Source: Flavisolibacter amylovorans (lineage in GTDB: Bacteria > Bacteroidota > Bacteroidia > Chitinophagales > Chitinophagaceae). From it: a stretch of DNA of 64,000 nt. A program made the position numbers and the translations under genes. The DNA is taken from NCBI RefSeq assembly GCF_039541815.1, contig NZ_BAABGY010000007.1:1150987-1214986 (forward strand). Reading direction: 5' to 3'. Position 1 is the first letter of the stretch; each line of letters starts with the position of its first letter. Under the pieces are notes generated by a model that saw only the letters and a list, made by a program, of their open reading frames with translations, was not told where the DNA came from and did not search any database. Shown piece by piece: positions 8,250 through 16,010 of the stretch.

Positions 8250-8257
8250 CAAAGGTA
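8250..8257 (-). promoter_or_regulatory. -7 promoter box of the helicase gene
   Basis: TACCTTTG, an exact TAnnTTTG match, lies 22 nt before the helicase ATG. Confidence 0.6.
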
Positions 8258-8354
8258 ACTCTAACCGGGCGGGCGGCAACGGCTGAGGCGGAGTAATTCG
8301 CCCAGGCCTTACCGAAAGACGAGCGAATTGGGATAAGATTGGGAAGAAGAAAAA

Positions 8355-8555
8355 GGTTTTGGCAGGTTTTAAAAGGTTTTAAAGGTTTTAAAGGTTTTGC
8401 CGAATATCGGGGGGGACGCACTGTTATGCGTCTGTTCGGGGGCCCTTCGGAATTATCTATTCCCGGTTCCATATTCCTTGTTCCCTGTTCCCTGTTCCTT
8501 ATTCCCTGTTCCTTCGCCCCTTCGCTATCCGCTATCCGATACTCGATATTCACTC
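8355..8555. repeat. Intergenic cluster of three short-period tandem repeats
   Basis: The 470-bp gap between the helicase and the first lipoprotein has no supported gene. 8355-8399 repeats AGGTTTTAA-type units, 8460-8517 repeats TTCCCTG heptamers (four exact or near-exact copies plus variants), and 8521-8555 repeats GCTATCC-like heptamers. A CCCTGAGCTTGTCGAAGGG stretch near 8578-8596 is a motif often seen between genes in many bacteria. Confidence 0.7.
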
Positions 8556-8598
8556 CCGACCGGTTGCCACCTGTCACCCTGAGCTTGTCGAAGGGCAT

Positions 8599-8625
8599 AA
8601 AAAAAGCCTTCCTGGAAAGGAAGGC
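8599..8625 (-). terminator. Intrinsic terminator after the small lipoprotein genes
   Basis: On the minus strand GCCTTCC / GGAAGGC (7 bp, 6-nt loop) is followed by seven T residues. It lies 77 bases after the stop of the last of four co-directional lipoprotein genes. Confidence 0.85.
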
Positions 8626-8701
8626 CGTACGATTGCTTGCCAAATGAATAAATCAGTAAAGGTCTTTATACGGTCCGGGGGCAGGCGTCCCGGTTGTGGG
8701 C

Positions 8702-8965
8702 TTAGTGGCCACCCGAAGTACCGTGAGCAGCGGTGTCGGTGCTCGTGGTGGTGCTGTTCGTAGTGGTCGTCGTGTCGGCGCCCGTAGCGGGGGTCGTGGT
8801 ACCGGCAGCGCCCTGGTTCAGGGAATCAGGCGTTGTGGTAGTGGGGGCCGTCGTGGTCGTGTTGGTGGTCGTCGACGTAGAGTCGGTAGAAACACCGGAT
8901 TCGCTGCCGCTGTTGCAGGCAGTGAGGGAAGCCGCGAGGGCGAAGATGGCGATGAACTTTTTCAT
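8702..8965 (-). CDS. Small Thr-rich lipoprotein
   Basis: An 87-residue secreted lipoprotein. A signal peptide MKKFIAIFALAASLTAC ends in the lipobox LTAC with the acylated Cys at residue 17. The mature part is almost only Ser, Thr, Asn, Ala and Gly, with long Thr runs and an acidic character, and lacks a recognisable domain. It closes a run of four small lipoprotein genes of the same size on the minus strand; the shared LTAC signal peptide suggests duplication. Function unknown; a disordered envelope or spacer role is only a guess. Confidence 0.75.
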   Translation of the reverse strand: MKKFIAIFALAASLTACNSGSESGVSTDSTSTTTNTTTTAPTTTTPDSLNQGAAGTTTPATGADTTTTTNSTTTSTDTAAHGTSGGH

Positions 8966-9005
8966 GTTGTGTTGTAGTTATCTGGGTTGGATGAATAAAC
9001 TAGGC

Positions 9006-9248
9006 TTACTGGCGGGCAGCATTGGCGGAATCGGTCTTGCCGGCGGCAGAGTCGATCGCGTTCACCTTCTGCTCCGTGGTGGAGTCGATGGCAGACTTCT
9101 TAGCTTCAGCGGCGGAGTCGATAGCACCCTTGGTGGAGTCAGCTTTGTTCTCCAGGGAGTCGGTCTTCTGGTCAGCAGCCGTGTCGGAAGAGCTGTTGCA
9201 GGCCGTCAGCGAAGCGGCGAAAGCGAGGGCGAGGAATACCTTTTTCAT
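9006..9248 (-). CDS. Small lipoprotein with Ala/Asp/Ser/Lys repeats
   Basis: An 80-residue lipoprotein with signal peptide MKKVFLALAFAASLTAC and Cys17 as acylation site. The mature chain has repeated short motifs such as AIDSAAE and AIDSTTE, rich in Asp-Ser and Lys, with a heptad-like pattern compatible with a long amphipathic helix. Its signal peptide is very close to that of the gene at 8702-8965, so the two are probably duplicates with diverged tails. Function unknown. Confidence 0.75.
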   Translation of the reverse strand: MKKVFLALAFAASLTACNSSSDTAADQKTDSLENKADSTKGAIDSAAEAKKSAIDSTTEQKVNAIDSAAGKTDSANAARQ

Positions 9249-9279
9249 TTGTTACTTGTATTTGTGGTTGTTAAATGAC

Positions 9280-9525
9280 TTAGTTACGGGGCGTGTCGCG
9301 AACAAGCGTGTCGTTTTTCGGATCGAAGGAGCCTTCCACTTTTTCGCCGAGGCCCCGGGCACCGGCCTTGGTCGAATCCCAGGATTCTTTGGCCTGCACT
9401 TTCAGCGAGTCTCCGAGGCGATCTGCCTTGTTGAGCAGGGTGTCGAGCTTTTGCCCGGGCGTGCCTGCGTCGTTGCCGCAGGCAGCCAGTACACAGAGGG
9501 ATGCAAAAAGCAGGATGCGCTTCAT
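9280..9525 (-). CDS. Small lipoprotein
   Basis: An 81-residue lipoprotein: MKRILLFASLCVLAAC with the lipobox LAAC (Cys16), then a charged helix-prone chain (DTLLNKADRLGDSL and following). It resembles its neighbours in length and Asp-Ser-Lys composition but is more diverged. It starts three bases after the stop of the gene at 9529, so both are probably on one message. Function unknown. Confidence 0.72.
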   Translation of the reverse strand: MKRILLFASLCVLAACGNDAGTPGQKLDTLLNKADRLGDSLKVQAKESWDSTKAGARGLGEKVEGSFDPKNDTLVRDTPRN

Positions 9526-9528
9526 CGG

Positions 9529-9768
9529 TTATTTCGTTTTTTCGGCGGAGTCGGCGAGGGCCTGGTTGGCGGAGTCGGTACGCTCGAACGTCTTCTCCGT
9601 CTTCTCCATCAGCGAATCCATCTTCTTATCCACGGAGTCGATCTTTTGCTCTTTTACTTCCTTGAGTGAGTCGAGCGCAGAGTCTTTTTGGGTCTCCGAG
9701 CTTTCGCCGGAGGAGTTGCAGGCCGTGAGCAGACCGGCGGTAAGGGTGAGCAGGAACAGCTTTTTCAT
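9529..9768 (-). CDS. Small lipoprotein with coiled-coil-like mature region
   Basis: A 79-residue lipoprotein: MKKLFLLTLTAGLLTAC (lipobox LTAC, Cys17), followed by a strongly charged region with regular Leu/Ile spacing (DSLKEVKEQKIDSVDKKMDS) that looks like a coiled coil. It is the first of four tandem small lipoprotein genes and diverges from the sigma-factor gene to its right across a 120-bp gap. The Lpp-like size and helix suggest an envelope protein, without direct evidence. Confidence 0.75.
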   Translation of the reverse strand: MKKLFLLTLTAGLLTACNSSGESSETQKDSALDSLKEVKEQKIDSVDKKMDSLMEKTEKTFERTDSANQALADSAEKTK

Positions 9769-9892
9769 TGTTTGCGGCTTCTTTCCGGATTAATACCGCA
9801 ATCGAAAGAAGGTAACCCCGCCGGCGGAAAATATTTTTTTAACGCTATGGCCGGGTTACTATTTTTAAAGTTTGGTATTAAACAGGGAATTC

Positions 9893-10456
9893 GTGAAGGC
9901 AGTAGTGACGGAACAAAGCATACTGGAGGGGTTGGCCCGCAACGATCGCAAGGCGATCGAGTCGATCTACCGCGAGCACTATAATATGGTGCAGGCCCTG
10001 GTGGTCAACAACAGCGGCTCGGCCGAGGATGCCAAGGACATCTTCCAGGAAGCGCTGCTGGTCCTCTACGAGAAGGTGACCGCCGGTGGGTTCGAGCTGC
10101 ATTGCCAGCTGAAGACCTATCTCTACTCGGTGAGCCGCCGCCTCTGGCTGAAGCGGCTCCTGCAGCAGAACCGCTTCATCAGCAGCGACAGCGATGCGGA
10201 AACGGTGCCGGTGGAGGATGAGCTCGATACCCACGAGCAGCGTGCCCGCGAATTCGAGCTCATGGAAAAGGCCATGGGCGGCCTCGGCGAACCCTGCCGC
10301 AGCCTCCTGGAAGCCTTTTACCTGCAGAAGAAAGGCATGCAGGAGATCGCGGCGCAGTTTGGCTATACCAATGCCGACAACGCCAAGAACCAGAAGTACA
10401 AATGCCTGCTGCGCCTGAAGAAACTATTCTTTGCACAATATAAAACGGACCTGTAG
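9893..10456 (+). CDS. ECF-type RNA polymerase sigma factor
   Basis: About 187 residues with the two sigma-70 regions of small sigma factors. Region 2 (AIESIYREHYNMVQALV to about residue 65) contacts core and the -10 element; region 4 (about 130-185, RSLLEAFYLQKKGMQEIAAQFGYTNADNAK) is a helix-turn-helix. The frame is open from a TTG at 9872, but the GTG at 9893 (MKAVVTEQS) is a better start; other GTGs follow. The membrane protease gene begins three bases later and has an anti-sigma-like N-terminus, so the pair probably forms an envelope signalling unit. Confidence 0.88.
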   Translation: MKAVVTEQSILEGLARNDRKAIESIYREHYNMVQALVVNNSGSAEDAKDIFQEALLVLYEKVTAGGFELHCQLKTYLYSVSRRLWLKRLLQQNRFISSDSDAETVPVEDELDTHEQRAREFELMEKAMGGLGEPCRSLLEAFYLQKKGMQEIAAQFGYTNADNAKNQKYKCLLRLKKLFFAQYKTDL

Positions 10457-10459
10457 CGT

Positions 10460-11587
10460 ATGGACGATCTTAATGTACTCGAAGCCGTAGAGCGCTATAT
10501 CAGCGGAACGATGGGCCCCGATGAGCGGATGTATTTCGAGCAGCTCCGCAAAACGAACCCCGAGGTAGACCAGCTGGTGGTGGAGCACACCTTCTTCATG
10601 CAGCAGCTGCACCGCTTCGACGATACCAAGAAGCTGAAGGCGCAGCTCGACGAGATCCACCTCGACCTCTCCGAAAAAGGCCAGATCCAGTCTCCGCGAC
10701 TCGAAGGCGGCGCCCGCGTGCGCTACCTCTTCCACCGCTATAAGCGCACGGCAGCTATCGCCGCCTCCATCGCCGGCATCACGGCCGTGGCCATCTCGGC
10801 CCTCGTGTCGGGCCTCGCCCCGGCCACACAGAACAAGGCCCAGGACGCCCAGTATCAATACCTGAAAGGCAAGGTCGAGCAAGCCATCAACGAAAACCGC
10901 GCGCAGGACCGGGTACTCAAAGACGTAAAGAACAAGGTGGATGCGACCGCCGTTTCCGCTCCCCCGATCGTATACACAACGGGCGGCACGGGTTTCCTGA
11001 TCGATGTCAATGGCTACCTCGTCACCAGCGCACACGTGATCGAGAATGCGCACAACATCGCCGTTCAGAACAGTGCCGGAGAAGAACTTTCGGTTCAGGT
11101 GGTGCAGAGCGATAAGGCGCGCGACATCGCCATCCTGAAAATCACCGACAGCCGCTTCAAGGCCCCCGCCGCCCTCCCCTATGGCATCCGCAAGAGCGGC
11201 GCCGAGATGGCCGAGCCCGTGTTCACCCTCGGCTTCCCCCGAAACGTAGCTGTATACGGCGAAGGCTATATGGCCGCCCGAACGGGATTCAACGGCGACA
11301 CCCTCACCTGCCAGATCGCCATTGCGGCCAACCCCGGCAACTCCGGCGGCCCCATCCTCAACCGCAACGGAGAGGTGGTGGGCATCCTGAGCGCCCGGCA
11401 GACCACGGCCGAGGGCGTCGTATTCGCCACCCAATCCAAGTATATCTACAACGTGCTCGCGCAGCTGCGTAAAACGGACTCTTCCGTACAGGTAAAGCTG
11501 CCCACCTCATCGCGGCTGCAAGGCCTCGAGCGGCCACAGCAGGTAAAGAAGATCGCCGACTTCGTGTACATGGTGAAGGTGAGCTAA
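10460..11587 (+). CDS. Membrane-anchored trypsin-like serine protease with anti-sigma-like N-terminus
   Basis: A 375-residue protein in three parts. Residues 1-95 are cytoplasmic and helical, like the N-terminus of Bacteroidota anti-sigma factors (VERYISGTMGPDERMYFEQL). About 97-121 is a membrane helix. The exported part (about 170-350) is an S1C/trypsin-like protease with His192 (TSAHVIE), Asp222 (ARDIAILK) and Ser295 (NPGNSGGP). No PDZ domain is seen, unlike DegP. The gene lies three bases after the sigma-factor gene. A one-piece anti-sigma factor and protease is an inference from architecture; a simple anchored protease is the alternative. Confidence 0.88.
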   Translation: MDDLNVLEAVERYISGTMGPDERMYFEQLRKTNPEVDQLVVEHTFFMQQLHRFDDTKKLKAQLDEIHLDLSEKGQIQSPRLEGGARVRYLFHRYKRTAAIAASIAGITAVAISALVSGLAPATQNKAQDAQYQYLKGKVEQAINENRAQDRVLKDVKNKVDATAVSAPPIVYTTGGTGFLIDVNGYLVTSAHVIENAHNIAVQNSAGEELSVQVVQSDKARDIAILKITDSRFKAPAALPYGIRKSGAEMAEPVFTLGFPRNVAVYGEGYMAARTGFNGDTLTCQIAIAANPGNSGGPILNRNGEVVGILSARQTTAEGVVFATQSKYIYNVLAQLRKTDSSVQVKLPTSSRLQGLERPQQVKKIADFVYMVKVS

Positions 11588-11622
11588 AGAACAGTAGAAC
11601 AAGGAATATTGAATATTGAACC

Positions 11623-11673
11623 GCACAATAAAAAAGCCCGGATCGCGTAGCTATCCGGGCTTTTTTATTGTGC
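11623..11673. terminator. Bidirectional intrinsic terminator
   Basis: Perfect 21-bp arms GCACAATAAAAAAGCCCGGAT and their complement flank a 9-nt loop, with A-runs before and T-runs after the GC core, so it works on both strands. It separates the convergent protease and nucleotidyltransferase genes. Upstream, 11602-11620 carries a short AATATTG tandem. Confidence 0.95.
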
Positions 11674-11709
11674 TTTAAGAAAAGGTCGTAAAAGGAAAGA
11701 AAGATTGAC

Positions 11710-11743
11710 CTAAGTTCCCCCTTCGGGGGACAGGGGGCCGGGA
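11710..11743. repeat. C-rich REP-like palindrome
   Basis: CCCCCTTCGGGGG followed by ACAGGGGGCCGGG. On the minus strand it begins directly after the TAG stop of the nucleotidyltransferase gene. Near-identical copies lie at 34653-34685 (inverted) and 34857-34888. Confidence 0.75.
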
Positions 11744-12661
11744 CTAGGCCACCGTCTCCACGTTCCAGAGGTTGCTGGGGTAGGCGCCGCTCTCGACCTG
11801 CTTTTTCACGCTTTCGGTAACCACCGGCGCGTCTTCCTTATAGGTAACGCCGAACCACTGGGCGGAGGTCTCCAACACCTCGATGCTGCCGCGGCCGGTC
11901 TTGATGAAGCGGTCGCAGGAGTACGGGATGAGGAACTCGGCCTTCAGCTCCTGGCCTTGCTGCTGGAGGAAGGTCTTGAACTCTTCCTGCAGGATGGGGA
12001 ACAACGAGGGGTGGAAGCACCAGAAGTTCATGGATGCGCGCGTGTTCTCGTCAAGCCCGAGGAAGGAGCCATCGGGCTCTTCGGAAACCATGTTGCCGTC
12101 CTTGCGGTAGATCTTGAGGCGCTCGTTGATGGCCACGAGGTTGCCTTGGGCATCGGTGCTGCAGACGCCGCGGCTCACGGAGCCGTTCTCGGAGAGGGTG
12201 TTGTTCAGCTGGTAGCCCACAAGTGCATAATGATCCGCCGCGCAGCGCGTATTCAGGAACTCGGCCGCCTTCACGAAGCCGTCGGCGCCGTAGAAGTCGT
12301 CGGCATTGATGACCGCAAAGGGACCGCTCACGGCATCTTTGGCGCAAAGTATCGCATGCGAGGTACCCCAGGGCTTCTGGCGATCGGCGGGGGCCTGGTA
12401 GCCGTCGAGGAAGGCGTCCTTGTCCTGGTACACGTACTCCGTTTCGATGCGGCCCTTCAGCTTGGGCTCGAAGATATTTTTGAACTCCTCCGCGAAGTCG
12501 CGGCGGATGATGAAGACGACTTTGCCGAAGCCGGCGCGGATGGCATCAAAGATCGAATAGTCCATGATGGTTTCGCCGCTGGGGCCGAATTGCTGGATCT
12601 GCTTCATGCTGCCGTACCGGGAGGCCATGCCGGCCGCCATGATCACTAAGGTTGGTTTCAT
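11744..12661 (-). CDS. Sugar-phosphate nucleotidyltransferase family protein
   Basis: A 305-residue NTP-transferase fold protein. The N-terminal LVIMAAGMASRYGSMKQ is the nucleotide-binding signature of sugar-1-phosphate nucleotidyltransferases (family form GGxGxRxxP...K), INADDFYG carries the metal-binding Asp, and PWGTSHAILCAKD matches the GTA motif. It probably makes an NDP-sugar, with UDP-glucose or a related product possible, but substrate cannot be read from sequence. The open frame extends 45 codons upstream into the repeat region; the Met of MKPTLVIMAAG is the natural start. Confidence 0.85.
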   Translation of the reverse strand: MKPTLVIMAAGMASRYGSMKQIQQFGPSGETIMDYSIFDAIRAGFGKVVFIIRRDFAEEFKNIFEPKLKGRIETEYVYQDKDAFLDGYQAPADRQKPWGTSHAILCAKDAVSGPFAVINADDFYGADGFVKAAEFLNTRCAADHYALVGYQLNNTLSENGSVSRGVCSTDAQGNLVAINERLKIYRKDGNMVSEEPDGSFLGLDENTRASMNFWCFHPSLFPILQEEFKTFLQQQGQELKAEFLIPYSCDRFIKTGRGSIEVLETSAQWFGVTYKEDAPVVTESVKKQVESGAYPSNLWNVETVA

Positions 12662-12743
12662 CTTGCTTGTTGACTTTCGTTGGTGATTAGATCGTGAGCG
12701 AATGTACTGTATGTTTTCTCCAGAATGGTCACTCCGCCACGCG

Positions 12744-12830
12744 TCGTGAAGCGTGAGGCGTGAGGCGTTAGAAGACCAGCCACCAATGTCGGGCACCCGC
12801 TTCTCCTGCCTGACGCCTCACGCCTGACGG
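12744..12830. repeat. Inverted pair of 7-bp tandem arrays (unit GTGAGGC)
   Basis: 12744-12770 reads as GTGAAGC, GTGAGGC, GTGAGGC, GTTAGAA; 12809-12830 is the facing complement built of GCCTCAC and GCCTGAC units. The pair lies between divergent genes, with 38 bp between the arms. Confidence 0.7.
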
Positions 12831-12885
12831 CAACTGGGGTGACCAACAATGAGGGATGGTTCCTACATTCACGCCCTCGCGCACT

Positions 12886-13782
12886 ATGGAGCTTCCGCTT
12901 GGGAATATATCGGCCGACGTACTAAAAAATTGGTGCCAGCCCTACGGCATCGACGCGGCCGTGCTGCGCCTCGACCGGCTGCACCCGGAGGTATCGGGCA
13001 ACAAGTGGTTCAAGCTGCAGGGTTATCTCACCGCGGCCCGGGCTTCCGGAAAGCGCACGCTGCTCACCTTTGGCGGCGCCTGGTCGAACCACCTGCTGGC
13101 CACTGCCGCTGCCGGCGCGGCACTCGGGCTCCGTACGGCGGCCGTGGTGCGGGGCGAAGCCCCCTCCCTGCCCTCCCCCACCCTGCAGGATGCCGCCGCG
13201 TTGGGTATGCGGCTTTTCTTCAGCAGCCGCGCGGCCTACCGCAACAAGGAGCTGCCCCCGGAAGTCTGGAAGGAACTTGACCCAAACGAAACGCTCGTCA
13301 TCCCGGAAGGTGGGTACGGGCCGGACGGCGCCTCCGGGGCAGCCCGGATCCTGGATCATGGGGAATTGGACAAGTACACGCACATACTGTCTGCCGTCGG
13401 CACCGGGACTACCCTTGCCGGGCTGGCGCAGGCGGCCGGGCCCGGGCAGCGGGTGATCGGGATTTCGGTGCTCCGGGACCCTTCCGCGCCCGACGCGGTG
13501 CGGGCACTGCTGCCCGAAGAGCGGTACGGACTTGTAGAAATGCGGCACACCTTCCACTTCGGCGGCTATGCCCGCCACACGCCGGAGCTGCTCGGGTTCA
13601 TGAACGGCTGGTACCGCGACACGGGTATTCCGTCCGACTTCGTGTATACCGGCAAGTTGTTCTATGCAGCCGATGCGCTCGTCCGGGACGGTCATTTCGC
13701 ACCGGGAAGCCGCCTGCTCCTCATTCATTCGGGCGGGCTGCAGGGCAACCGGTCGCTGCCACCCGGTACGTTAATCTTCTGA
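12886..13782 (+). CDS. PLP-dependent D-cysteine desulfhydrase / ACC deaminase family protein
   Basis: A 298-residue fold-type II PLP enzyme. SGNKWFKLQGYL holds the Schiff-base Lys of the ACC deaminase/D-cysteine desulfhydrase family, LLTFGGAWSNH the cofactor-binding Asn, and AVGTGTTLAGL the Gly-rich phosphate loop. It probably deaminates or desulfhydrates a small amino acid. The frame opens ten codons earlier at 12856; the later ATG (MELPLGNIS) is preferred because a weak TACATTCA box precedes it and homologues start near there. The stop overlaps an ATG at 13782. Confidence 0.85.
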   Translation: MELPLGNISADVLKNWCQPYGIDAAVLRLDRLHPEVSGNKWFKLQGYLTAARASGKRTLLTFGGAWSNHLLATAAAGAALGLRTAAVVRGEAPSLPSPTLQDAAALGMRLFFSSRAAYRNKELPPEVWKELDPNETLVIPEGGYGPDGASGAARILDHGELDKYTHILSAVGTGTTLAGLAQAAGPGQRVIGISVLRDPSAPDAVRALLPEERYGLVEMRHTFHFGGYARHTPELLGFMNGWYRDTGIPSDFVYTGKLFYAADALVRDGHFAPGSRLLLIHSGGLQGNRSLPPGTLIF

Positions 13783-13801
13783 TGCAACGGGGGGCTGCGG
13801 C

Positions 13802-13809
13802 TATATTTG
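13802..13809 (+). promoter_or_regulatory. -7 promoter box of the secreted-protein gene at 13830
   Basis: TATATTTG is an exact -7 consensus lying just after the PLP-enzyme stop. It places transcription downstream of the ATG at 13782 and so decides for a later start codon. Confidence 0.65.
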
Positions 13810-13829
13810 CAGTGAACCCGGAACAATAC

Positions 13830-14591
13830 ATGCGGTCGATGACACGTACTTCCCTGATCCTTACCCTATGCCTCCTGGGCGCCACGGCCCTGCAGGCCCA
13901 AGACACCCTGCCCCGCTTCTCTGTGCGCAACGCAGGCAACAACCGCTTTGTCATCAGTTGGGTAAATCCCTTTCACAACCTGGCGCAGATCTCGATCCAG
14001 CGCTCCTTCGACTCGCTTGGCACCTATAAGACGATCCTGTCGGTAGCCGATCCGAAGTCGGTTCAGAACGGCTTCACCGACCGCACGGCACCGAACGACC
14101 ACATGTTTTACCGGCTCTTCTACGTGATGGAAGGCGGGCTCTTCTACTTCACCAAGCCGAAGCGCCCCGACACGTCGCGGATGCAGGTGCCGGTGATGCC
14201 GCGTCCCAACATCCCCACCGTCTTTACCACCGTGCCGAGCCAATACCGGGATTCGATCTTCGTACGCAACCGCGACACCTTTGTCATCATCAACCGCGAC
14301 ACGATCGCGGTAAAGCCCAAGGTCCCGGTGGTGCCCAAATGGGTACCCTCCCGCTTTGTGTTCACCAATAACGACGGCTATGTGAGCATCAAGCTACCCG
14401 ATGCCGACAAGGAAAATTATACGCTCCGTTTTTTCGAAGACAGCAGCAAGGTGCTGTTTGAGCTGAAGGGGGTAAAGGAAAAAAGCCTGACCCTCGACAA
14501 GGCGAATTTTTACAAGTCTGGCTGGTACTTCTTTGAGTTGTATAACGATGAAAAGTTGGTAGAGCGAAACCGGTTCTTCCTGAAGCCTTGA
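13830..14591 (+). CDS. Secreted protein of unknown function
   Basis: About 253 residues with a signal peptide (MTRTSLILTLCLLGATALQAQ, cleavage after AQA likely). The first half of the mature chain (RFSVRNAGNNRFVISWVNPF) resembles a fibronectin-III-like beta domain; the last 80 residues (from RFVFTNNDGYVSIKL to the end) look like a second beta domain, loosely like a C-terminal sorting domain, but no clear signature is seen. The start is MRSMTRTS rather than the ATG at 13782 because the promoter box lies between them. I do not recognise a function. Confidence 0.7.
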   Translation: MRSMTRTSLILTLCLLGATALQAQDTLPRFSVRNAGNNRFVISWVNPFHNLAQISIQRSFDSLGTYKTILSVADPKSVQNGFTDRTAPNDHMFYRLFYVMEGGLFYFTKPKRPDTSRMQVPVMPRPNIPTVFTTVPSQYRDSIFVRNRDTFVIINRDTIAVKPKVPVVPKWVPSRFVFTNNDGYVSIKLPDADKENYTLRFFEDSSKVLFELKGVKEKSLTLDKANFYKSGWYFFELYNDEKLVERNRFFLKP

Positions 14592-14616
14592 CGAAGGGGT
14601 GACGTTTTGGTTTAAC

Positions 14617-14640
14617 GGCCGCAAGCGGCCTTGCTTTTTT
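14617..14640 (+). terminator. Intrinsic terminator after the secreted-protein gene
   Basis: GGCCGC-AA-GCGGCC followed by TTGCTTTTTT, 26 bases after the stop codon. The same palindrome plus tail recurs at 14694-14714 and, inverted, at 15011-15031. Confidence 0.85.
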
Positions 14641-14693
14641 GCGACGCCGGCTTTAAAACAATTCCTTCATGTGGTGGGTGCGTTAGGATCATA

Positions 14694-15031
14694 CGCCGCA
14701 AGCGGCTTGCTTTTCCAAAAGATCGTAGCGGGTTTCACGCCGAGACGCAAAGGCGCGGAGCACGCAAATCTTTGGTCCTGGCCGCGTCAGGATTTCCCAT
14801 CTACGGCGTGATCCCTGCGTTGGGTCATTGTGAGGAGCGCTCGTGCCAGGTGCAGGGAACCAATTTCTGAAGCTTCGGAACGTCATTACTCACACCGGCC
14901 ATTGCTCCTCGCAATGATGGCAAAGCCGCAACAACGGACACTATGGGAAAAGGTATTCCTGTGTCTTGGCGTCTTAGCGCCTTTGCGTGAAACCCTCGTA
15001 CCGCTTAGAGCAAAACGAGCCGCTTGCGGCG
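14694..15031. repeat. MITE-like element with long terminal inverted repeats
   Basis: The left end (14694-14761) and right end (14966-15031) are imperfect inverted repeats of about 65 bp; both contain CGCCGCAAGCGGCT, a T-run, GTTTCACGC and ACGCAAAGGCGC-like sequence. The interior holds a smaller inverted pair around CATTGTGAGGAGC / GCTCCTCGCAATG. No reading frame is supported in the 459-bp gap between the convergent genes. The right end doubles as a leftward terminator 20 bases after the lipB stop. Confidence 0.6.
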
Positions 15032-15050
15032 GGCTGTTGTAATTCCTCGC

Positions 15051-15770
15051 TTAGACCAGCTCCACGTCAAACACCCGGCAGAAATTCGCCTTCAGCTTCT
15101 CTTTCACTTCCCCCATGGGCACGTCCCTTCCGAGTTCCTCACGCATGGAGGTCACTTTCTTGTCCGCGATGCCGCAGGGGACGATGTGGTTGAAATAAGA
15201 CAGGTCGGTGTTGACGTTGAGGGCAAAGCCGTGCATCGTGACCCAGCGGCTGCAGCGCACGCCCATGGCGCAGATCTTGCGCGCGCGGCCGTTCACCTGC
15301 GCGTCGATCCACACGCCGGTTTCGCCGGCGGAGCGGCCGGCCACGATGCCATACTCCCCGAGGGTGCCGATAACGACGTCTTCGAGCGAGCGCAGGTACT
15401 TGCCGATATCGGTATAGAATTTTTCGAGGTCGAGGATGGGATAGCCCACCACCTGGTCGGGACCATGAAAGGTGATATCGCCCCCGCGGTTGGTCTGGTA
15501 GAACTCGATGCCCTGCCCGGCGCGCTCCGCCTCCCCGATCAGAACGTGCTCCATCTTGCCGCTCTTACCCAGGGTATATACGGGGGGATGCTCCACGAAA
15601 AGCAGGTGGTGCCTTGTCGGCAAGGTCGCCGGGTCCACCGGCTCAGCACTCTGGTGCCGCAGGGCTTTTACCTGCAGGGCTTCCTGGAGCAGGCTTTCCT
15701 GGAGCACCCAGGCCTCTTTGTAAGGCATGTTGCCGAGGTCGCGGAAGTGGACGGGTTGGGGGTGGGACAT
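15051..15770 (-). CDS. lipB: Octanoyltransferase (lipoate-protein ligase B)
   Basis: A 239-residue enzyme that moves octanoate from acyl carrier protein to lipoyl domains, the first step of de novo lipoate synthesis. RGGDITFHGPDQVVGYPILDL is the family signature, RKICAMGVRCSRWVTMHG carries the catalytic Lys, and NHIVPCGI the catalytic Cys. The open frame extends nine codons upstream into repeat DNA; the ATG at 15770 lies 6 nt after a consensus -7 box, so the message is probably leaderless and the longer start impossible. Divergent from rluD. Confidence 0.95.
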   Translation of the reverse strand: MSHPQPVHFRDLGNMPYKEAWVLQESLLQEALQVKALRHQSAEPVDPATLPTRHHLLFVEHPPVYTLGKSGKMEHVLIGEAERAGQGIEFYQTNRGGDITFHGPDQVVGYPILDLEKFYTDIGKYLRSLEDVVIGTLGEYGIVAGRSAGETGVWIDAQVNGRARKICAMGVRCSRWVTMHGFALNVNTDLSYFNHIVPCGIADKKVTSMREELGRDVPMGEVKEKLKANFCRVFDVELV

Positions 15771-15776
15771 AGCGGG

Positions 15777-15784
15777 CAAAGATA
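15777..15784 (-). promoter_or_regulatory. -7 promoter box of lipB
   Basis: TATCTTTG, exact TAnnTTTG, followed by CCCGCT and the lipB ATG (6 nt spacing). Confidence 0.65.
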
Positions 15785-15798
15785 AAGGAAGCTGCAAT

Positions 15799-15976
15799 GG
15801 GTGAGCGGGTCAGCGGGTGAGCGGGTCGCCTTACGTCGAGGAGCCATTTTAGAGGTTCACTGGTCTATTGGCAGGAGTCGTCCTGCGGCAGCCCCGGAAC
15901 GACATAGGATGCAGACTCACGTTACTGATTTTACCTGCTCACCCGCTCACCCAATCACTTGCTCACCCGCTCACGG
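15799..15976. repeat. Inverted pair of 8-bp tandem arrays (unit GTGAGCGG)
   Basis: 15801-15830 carries GTGAGCGG and GTCAGCGG octamers; 15933-15976 carries the reverse complement (CCGCTCAC, TTGCTCAC). About 100 bp separate the arms. The pair fills the gap between the divergent lipB and rluD promoters. The same unit makes larger pairs at 40222-40415 and 60423-60652. Confidence 0.8.
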
Positions 15977-15995
15977 TTCACGGCTCCCGCATCGC

Positions 15996-16003
15996 TATCT
16001 TTG
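15996..16003 (+). promoter_or_regulatory. -7 promoter box of rluD
   Basis: TATCTTTG, then CCGCTGC and the rluD ATG (7 nt spacing). It rules out the longer frame that opens at 15801. Confidence 0.65.
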
Positions 16004-16010
16004 CCGCTGC

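Noticed and set aside
8227..8643. 138-codon minus-strand frame upstream of the helicase
   Set aside because: Consists of translated tandem repeats (NREQGTRN, KPLKPLKPF) and contains the helicase promoter.
12849..13280. 143-codon frame overlapping the PLP enzyme
   Set aside because: Different frame of a well-supported PLP-dependent enzyme gene.
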